DNA of 64,000 bases from Metabacillus litoralis (GTDB taxonomy: Bacteria; Bacillota; Bacilli; Bacillales; Bacillaceae), in the NCBI RefSeq assembly GCF_003667825.1, contig NZ_CP033043.1, forward strand, positions 2,901,001-2,965,000, read 5' to 3'. Made by a program: the position numbers and the translations under genes. Of the stretch, positions 63,342 to 64,000 are shown piece by piece. How positions within the stretch are numbered: position 1 is the first letter of the stretch; the number at the start of each line of letters is the position of its first letter. The notes under the pieces were generated by a model, which worked only from the letters and a program-made list of their open reading frames with translations, did not search any database and was not told the origin of the DNA.

Positions 63342-63420
63342 CACCCAAATCTCAGAAAGATTATTCAAGTAGCAGCTCGATTTGTGTGCTGAAGCAGGAG
63401 CTTCGAAGCATATTCGATCG
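63342..63420 (-). repeat. 79-nt element joined to a tRNA-Thr 5' half, copy B
   Basis: Begins CACCCAAATCTCAG and ends CATATTCGATCG on the plus strand; relative of copy A at 63086-63163. Confidence 0.75.
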
Positions 63421-63452
63421 TGCTCTACCAGTTGAGCTACACCGGCATTATT
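63421..63452 (-). pseudogene. Partial tRNA-Thr: duplicated leader and 5' half
   Basis: Thirty-two bases are identical to 63274-63305, covering part of the leader, the acceptor 5' strand and the D arm. The copy stops at the same point of the tRNA as the tRNA-Lys one. Confidence 0.85.
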
Positions 63453-63468
63453 GAATGTATAAATGGTG

Positions 63469-63495
63469 AGTTTTTTTCTTGCTAGCGAAAAAACT
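63469..63495. repeat. Spacer hairpin AGTTTTTTT/AAAAAACT, one of three
   Basis: AGTTTTTTTC with GCGAAAAAACT. Similar hairpins occur at 62651-62679 and 61798-61824, each in a tRNA spacer. Confidence 0.5.
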
Positions 63496-63496
63496 A

Positions 63497-63572
63497 TGGT
63501 GGAGGATGACGGGATCGAACCGCCGACCCCCTGCTTGTAAGGCAGGTGCTCTCCCAGCTGAGCTAATCCTCC
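63497..63572 (-). tRNA. tRNA-Val (UAC)
   Basis: Acceptor GGAGGAT / ATCCTCC; anticodon loop CTTACAA; CCA encoded. First tRNA after 5S rRNA, as in trnB. Confidence 0.96.
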
Positions 63573-63578
63573 ATTATA

Positions 63579-64000
<422 letters not shown>

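Overview
The window is chromosomal DNA from a Bacillaceae member, that is, Bacillus subtilis-like but not B. subtilis itself. It is AT-rich, with strong AGGAGG ribosome binding sites, frequent TTG/GTG starts and intrinsic terminators between almost all convergent genes. Long stretches follow the B. subtilis ytr-ytq-ytp-metK-pckA-ytl-ytk-luxS-yth-mnt-men-yte-glg order. The right end is a 21-gene tRNA cluster in the same order as B. subtilis trnB, followed by 5S and the 3' edge of 23S rRNA, all on the minus strand. Everything I recognise is core or housekeeping, apart from a decayed IS1182-type element and several repeat structures.

Layout. 1-2550: ytr-type ABC exporter operon (minus) with its GntR repressor and an operator palindrome. 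2590-3230: terminator split by IS1182-family debris. 3220-5400: ytzC with a coupled small ORF, then mnmL-mnmM (tRNA wobble modification). 5400-8000: ytpB, ytpA (terpene and lysophospholipid metabolism) and ytoA. 8350-10130: PAP2 phosphatase and glycosyltransferase. 10240-13890: a YtkA/FixH-like lipoprotein, divergent from a lipoprotein / response regulator / histidine kinase operon. 13900-17530: metK under an unusually large SAM riboswitch, divergent from pckA with CcpN-type sites. 17640-24240: small ytm/ytk genes, the ytlACD ABC importer, an 8-oxo-dGTPase and dps with a SigB-type promoter. 24250-31220: permease pair ycgR/ycgQ, folE2, luxS, yidD, carbonic anhydrase, an orphan zinc-binding lipoprotein behind three Zur-like boxes, and a NERD protein. 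31280-32240: an array of sixteen 25-bp palindromes at exact 52-bp spacing. 32345-34770: cytochrome bd-type oxidase. 35070-39360: mntABCD manganese importer with an MntR box. 39750-48510: menFDHBEC and divergent menA (menaquinone, electron donor to the bd oxidase). 48640-51450: yteA, a BASS transporter and an AIM24-type protein. 52230-60290: glgBCDAP glycogen operon. 60900-64000: tRNA/rRNA.

The most unusual structures are (i) the 52-bp palindrome array between the NERD gene and ythA, with a diverged relative just upstream; (ii) two partial copies of tRNA genes, the 5' halves of tRNA-Lys and tRNA-Thr, each joined to the same ~78-nt element; (iii) a metK SAM riboswitch whose P3 arm carries about 180 extra nucleotides with its own nested hairpins; and (iv) an orphan ZnuA-like protein with six in-frame 36-bp repeats and three Zur-like boxes. 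No CRISPR, prophage or recognisable defence system was seen.
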